A stretch of DNA of 7,252 nucleotides from Betaproteobacteria bacterium (GTDB lineage Bacteria; Pseudomonadota; Gammaproteobacteria; Burkholderiales; SG8-39): NCBI GenBank assembly GCA_019237595.1, contig JAFAGU010000107.1, forward strand, positions 1-7,252, read 5' to 3'. Positions within the stretch are counted from its first letter, which is position 1, and each line of letters opens with the position of its first letter. The position numbers and the translations under genes are program-made. A model generated the notes under the pieces. That model did no database searches. It worked only from the letters and a program-made list of their open reading frames with translations, and was not told the DNA's origin. Of this stretch, positions 5,176 through 7,252 are shown in pieces.

Positions 5176-6564
5176 GTGGACTTCGACGTCGTCGTCGTCG
5201 GCTTCGGCCCGACCGGCGCGACGCTCGCCGCGCTTCTCGGGCAGGCAGGCGTGCGCACGCTCGTGGTCGACCGCGCGCGCGAGGTCTACGACCGGCCGCG
5301 CGCCTTCGCGCTCGACCACGAGATCATGCGCGTCTTCCAGAACCTCGGCATCGCGCGGGCGGTGCTGCCGCACACGGCGCCCTTCACGCCTTCGGAGTAC
5401 TACGGCGTCGACGGGCAGCTCATCAAGCGCCTCGGCTCCATCGACCCGCCGTATCCGCTGGGCTGGCCGCCCAACCTCGTGTTCAACCAGCCGGCGATCG
5501 AGAAGATCCTGCGGGAGAGGGTGGCGTCCTTTCCCTCCGTTGAGGTGAAGCTGGGTGTTTCACTCGAATCGTTTTCCCTTCCGGAAGTGAAGATATCGGG
5601 AGAAAGAATCCTGGCCTCCTGTCTCGTCGGCTGCGACGGCGCGGCGAGCACCGTGCGCCAGCAGCTCGGCATCGAATACGAGGACCTCGAGTTCGACGAG
5701 CCGTGGCTCGTCGTCGACCTCGTGGTCGGCGACTCCGGTCTCGCGAAGCTCCCGCAGGTGAGCGTGCAGTACTGCGAGCCGTCGCGGCCGTGCACCTACC
5801 TCATCGGCCCCGGCGCGCATCGTCGCTGGGAAATCATGCTGCTTCCCGGCGAAGATCCGGCGCGGATGGAGAAGGAAGTCTGGACGCTCCTCTCGCGCTG
5901 GCTCTCTCCCGAGGATGCTCGGCTCTGGCGCGTCGCGAGCTACCGCTTCCACGCGCTCGTCGCGCGCGAGTGGCGGCGCGGCAACGTCTTCCTCGCCGGC
6001 GACGCGGCGCACCAGCAGCCCCCGTTCACGGGGCAGGGGATGTGCCAGGGGATTCGAGATGCGGCGAATCTCGCCTGGAAGTTGACCCGCCAGAACGAGA
6101 GTCTCTTGAGGAGTTATGAAGTGGAAAGAAAAACGCACGTCCGGCGCCTCACCTCGACCATCAAGGAGATCGGCCGGCTGATCTGCGAGCGCGATCCCGC
6201 GGCGGCGCGTGCGCGCGACATGCGGCTGCTCGCCGAAGCGGGCGGCGACGTGCGCACGGTGCCGAGGCAAAGCCTCATCCCGCCGCTCGAGGCCGGCTTC
6301 CTCTCGCCGATCCCGCATCCGGCGAACGGCACGCTCTTCCCGCAGCCGCGCATGGCCGATGGGCGCTTGCTCGACGACGTTGCGGGGACGGGTTTTCGGG
6401 TCTTTCGAAAAGAGTTCTTTAATAACACCCAAGGCGCGGCGTGGTTCGAGCGAAACGGCGCCATCGCGGCGCTGGTGCGTCCGGACCACTACGTATATGG
6501 TGTGGCGCGTGACGAGGCGGACCTCGAACGCCAGAAGGCGCTGATGGAGAAAGCCCTGCAATGA
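5176..6564 (+). CDS. MhpA-like FAD-dependent aromatic ring hydroxylase
   Basis: This 462-residue class A flavoprotein monooxygenase should use FAD, NAD(P)H and O2 to add an ortho hydroxyl to a phenolic ring. The dinucleotide-binding GxGxxG is at G9/G11/G14, directly after the GTG start. The DG motif is in GCDGAASTVR (D154), and the GD motif in GNVFLAGDAAHQQPPFTGQG (D276) binds the FAD ribityl and pyrophosphate. Region 430-445 (ALVRPDHYVYG) is the C-terminal thioredoxin-like end seen in 3-(3-hydroxyphenyl)propionate hydroxylases (MhpA). That family is usually about 550 residues, so this protein is about 90 shorter, with compact segments before the DG motif and in the C-terminal domain. No Shine-Dalgarno sequence precedes the GTG, and the 2-bp gap suggests translational coupling to the TTT receptor. 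The stop overlaps the dioxygenase ATG. The exact phenolic substrate cannot be read from sequence. Confidence 0.88.
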   Translation: MDFDVVVVGFGPTGATLAALLGQAGVRTLVVDRAREVYDRPRAFALDHEIMRVFQNLGIARAVLPHTAPFTPSEYYGVDGQLIKRLGSIDPPYPLGWPPNLVFNQPAIEKILRERVASFPSVEVKLGVSLESFSLPEVKISGERILASCLVGCDGAASTVRQQLGIEYEDLEFDEPWLVVDLVVGDSGLAKLPQVSVQYCEPSRPCTYLIGPGAHRRWEIMLLPGEDPARMEKEVWTLLSRWLSPEDARLWRVASYRFHALVAREWRRGNVFLAGDAAHQQPPFTGQGMCQGIRDAANLAWKLTRQNESLLRSYEVERKTHVRRLTSTIKEIGRLICERDPAAARARDMRLLAEAGGDVRTVPRQSLIPPLEAGFLSPIPHPANGTLFPQPRMADGRLLDDVAGTGFRVFRKEFFNNTQGAAWFERNGAIAALVRPDHYVYGVARDEADLERQKALMEKALQ

Positions 6565-7252
6565 AGCTGAGGAGCGTGGAGCTTGCCGTGCCGAGTCCCG
6601 AGGAAGCCGCAACGTTCCTCGAGAGCACATGGGGTCTTTCTTCCATCGGGAACGGACGGTTCCGCGGCACCGGCTCGCATCCGTGGATCGTCGAGCTCGC
6701 GAAGGGCCAACCGGAAATCCGGTCCATCACGTTTTCGGGAACGGCGGCGGAAGTCAAAGGGAAGACGGAAGTCAAAGGCCCCGAGGGGCAGGTCTATCGC
6801 TTCATCGCCGACGAGAAGCCGGTCGCGGACCTGAACGACCCGGACAAGCCCGTCCGCATCACGCACGTCGTGCTCAATACGCGCGACCGCGAGGCCTGCG
6901 AGCGGTTCGCGGTGGAAGCGCTCGGATTCCAGGTCTCCGACCGGACGAAGCACATGACTTTCGTGCGCTGCGACTCGAAACACCACTGCCTCGCCTTCGC
7001 GCACGCCGACGCCCCCTCGCTCAACCACATCGCGTTCGAGCTTCCGAGCCTCGAGGCGGTCATGCGCGGGATCGGCCGCATGAAGGACGCGGGCTTCGAC
7101 GTGGTGTGGGGTCCCGGACGCCACGGCCCCGGCAACAACGTGTTCGGCTACTTCATCGCGCCTTGGGGCGGGGTGATCGAGTACACCGCGGAAGTCTCAG
7201 AGGTCGGCCCCGGCTACCGCGTCGGCGGGCCGCAGGACTGGACCTGGCCGCC
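6561..7252 (+). CDS. VOC-fold (type I) extradiol dioxygenase, C-terminus outside window
   Basis: The reading frame stays open to the window end, giving 230 complete codons. Two VOC modules are visible: a short N-terminal one (about 2-90) and a catalytic one from about 98. The 2-His-1-carboxylate iron ligands are H102 (ITHVV), H156 (LNHIAF) and E207 (VIEYTAE). Second-shell residues H141, H188 and Y197 are also present. Measured from the second iron histidine, they lie at -15, +32 and +41, with the glutamate at +51. In BphC (H195, H210, H241, Y250, E260, from memory) the offsets are -15, +31, +40 and +50. This supports ring cleavage of a catechol-type diol next to the hydroxyl pair (meta cleavage). 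The ending toward DWTWPP is typical of this subgroup. The ATG overlaps the hydroxylase TGA, with GGAGA at 6546-6550 as a ribosome binding site. The N-terminal module is shorter than in BphC. Confidence 0.85.
   Translation, partial: MKLRSVELAVPSPEEAATFLESTWGLSSIGNGRFRGTGSHPWIVELAKGQPEIRSITFSGTAAEVKGKTEVKGPEGQVYRFIADEKPVADLNDPDKPVRITHVVLNTRDREACERFAVEALGFQVSDRTKHMTFVRCDSKHHCLAFAHADAPSLNHIAFELPSLEAVMRGIGRMKDAGFDVVWGPGRHGPGNNVFGYFIAPWGGVIEYTAEVSEVGPGYRVGGPQDWTWP
6748..6778 (+). repeat. In-frame 18-bp tandem duplication in the dioxygenase gene
   Basis: CGGAAGTCAAAGG occurs at 6748-6760 and again at 6766-6778, an exact 13-bp match at a period of 18 bp. It encodes EVKGKT followed by EVKGPE. The offset is a multiple of three, so the frame is kept. 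It lies in the non-catalytic N-terminal VOC module. Confidence 0.75.

Noticed and set aside
6493..6498. TATATG as a possible internal -10 box before the dioxygenase gene
   Set aside because: It encodes the conserved Tyr-Val-Tyr-Gly of the hydroxylase C-terminus, has no -35 partner, and the dioxygenase is translationally coupled.
5560..6630. 356-codon minus-strand open frame over the FAD hydroxylase
   Set aside because: It is antisense to a gene with all flavoprotein motifs, and its translation is Arg/Glu-biased without domains.
6711..6722. CCGGAAATCCGG inverted repeat in the dioxygenase gene
   Set aside because: The arms are only 5 bp, it lies inside coding sequence, and it is expected by chance at this GC content.
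1..7252. Search for tRNA, rRNA, CRISPR, insertion-sequence ends, att sites or riboswitches
   Set aside because: No regularly spaced repeats, transposase frames, terminal inverted repeats, tRNA-like clover arms or long structured leaders were seen; nearly all bases are coding.

Overview
The window is about two-thirds G+C by eye, with dense bacterial coding and almost no intergenic DNA. It encodes a tripartite-tricarboxylate-transporter (TTT/Bug) type receptor next to aromatic-degradation enzymes. TTT receptors are strongly expanded in Betaproteobacteria (Burkholderiales and relatives), so a soil or water betaproteobacterium is the best guess. I cannot name a genus. I see no tRNA, rRNA, CRISPR array, insertion sequence or phage gene.

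Layout. Positions 1-61 are a short non-coding leader with a GC-rich inverted repeat and a -10 box. Next comes an epoxide hydrolase of the EHN / microsomal-type family (62-1171, +). A 15-bp gap holding another -10 box leads into a ParB-like-domain protein (1187-2158, +), which overlaps by 4 bp a small GIY-YIG-like protein (2155-2493, +). Converging on these, and sharing a CTAG with the GIY-YIG stop, is a minus-strand cluster. In transcription order it is a glutaredoxin-DinB fusion (4184-3417), a ModA-like solute-binding-fold protein without a signal peptide (3400-2714) and a small lipoprotein (2717-2490). A 32-bp divergent gap separates this cluster from a plus-strand cluster: TTT/Bug receptor (4217-5173), MhpA-like FAD aromatic hydroxylase (5176-6564) and a VOC-fold extradiol dioxygenase (6561 to beyond 7252).

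How the genes may work together. The last three genes fit a catabolic operon: capture of a carboxylated aromatic in the periplasm, ring hydroxylation to a catechol-type diol, then meta cleavage. The dioxygenase keeps every iron ligand and second-shell residue known for BphC-type enzymes, at almost identical spacing. The glutaredoxin-DinB fusion, transcribed divergently beside it, could add thiol-dependent chemistry, but that link is inference.

The most notable regulatory signal is that three transcription units appear leaderless. TATACT lies exactly 6 nt before the ATG of the epoxide hydrolase and of the ParB-like gene, and TATGAT lies 7 nt before the ATG of the glutaredoxin-DinB gene. None of the three has a Shine-Dalgarno sequence, whereas the TTT receptor gene has a near-perfect one. 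I found no clearly new multi-gene system. The ParB-like/GIY-YIG pair, the glutaredoxin-DinB fusion and the leaderless-promoter pattern are the best candidates for follow-up.
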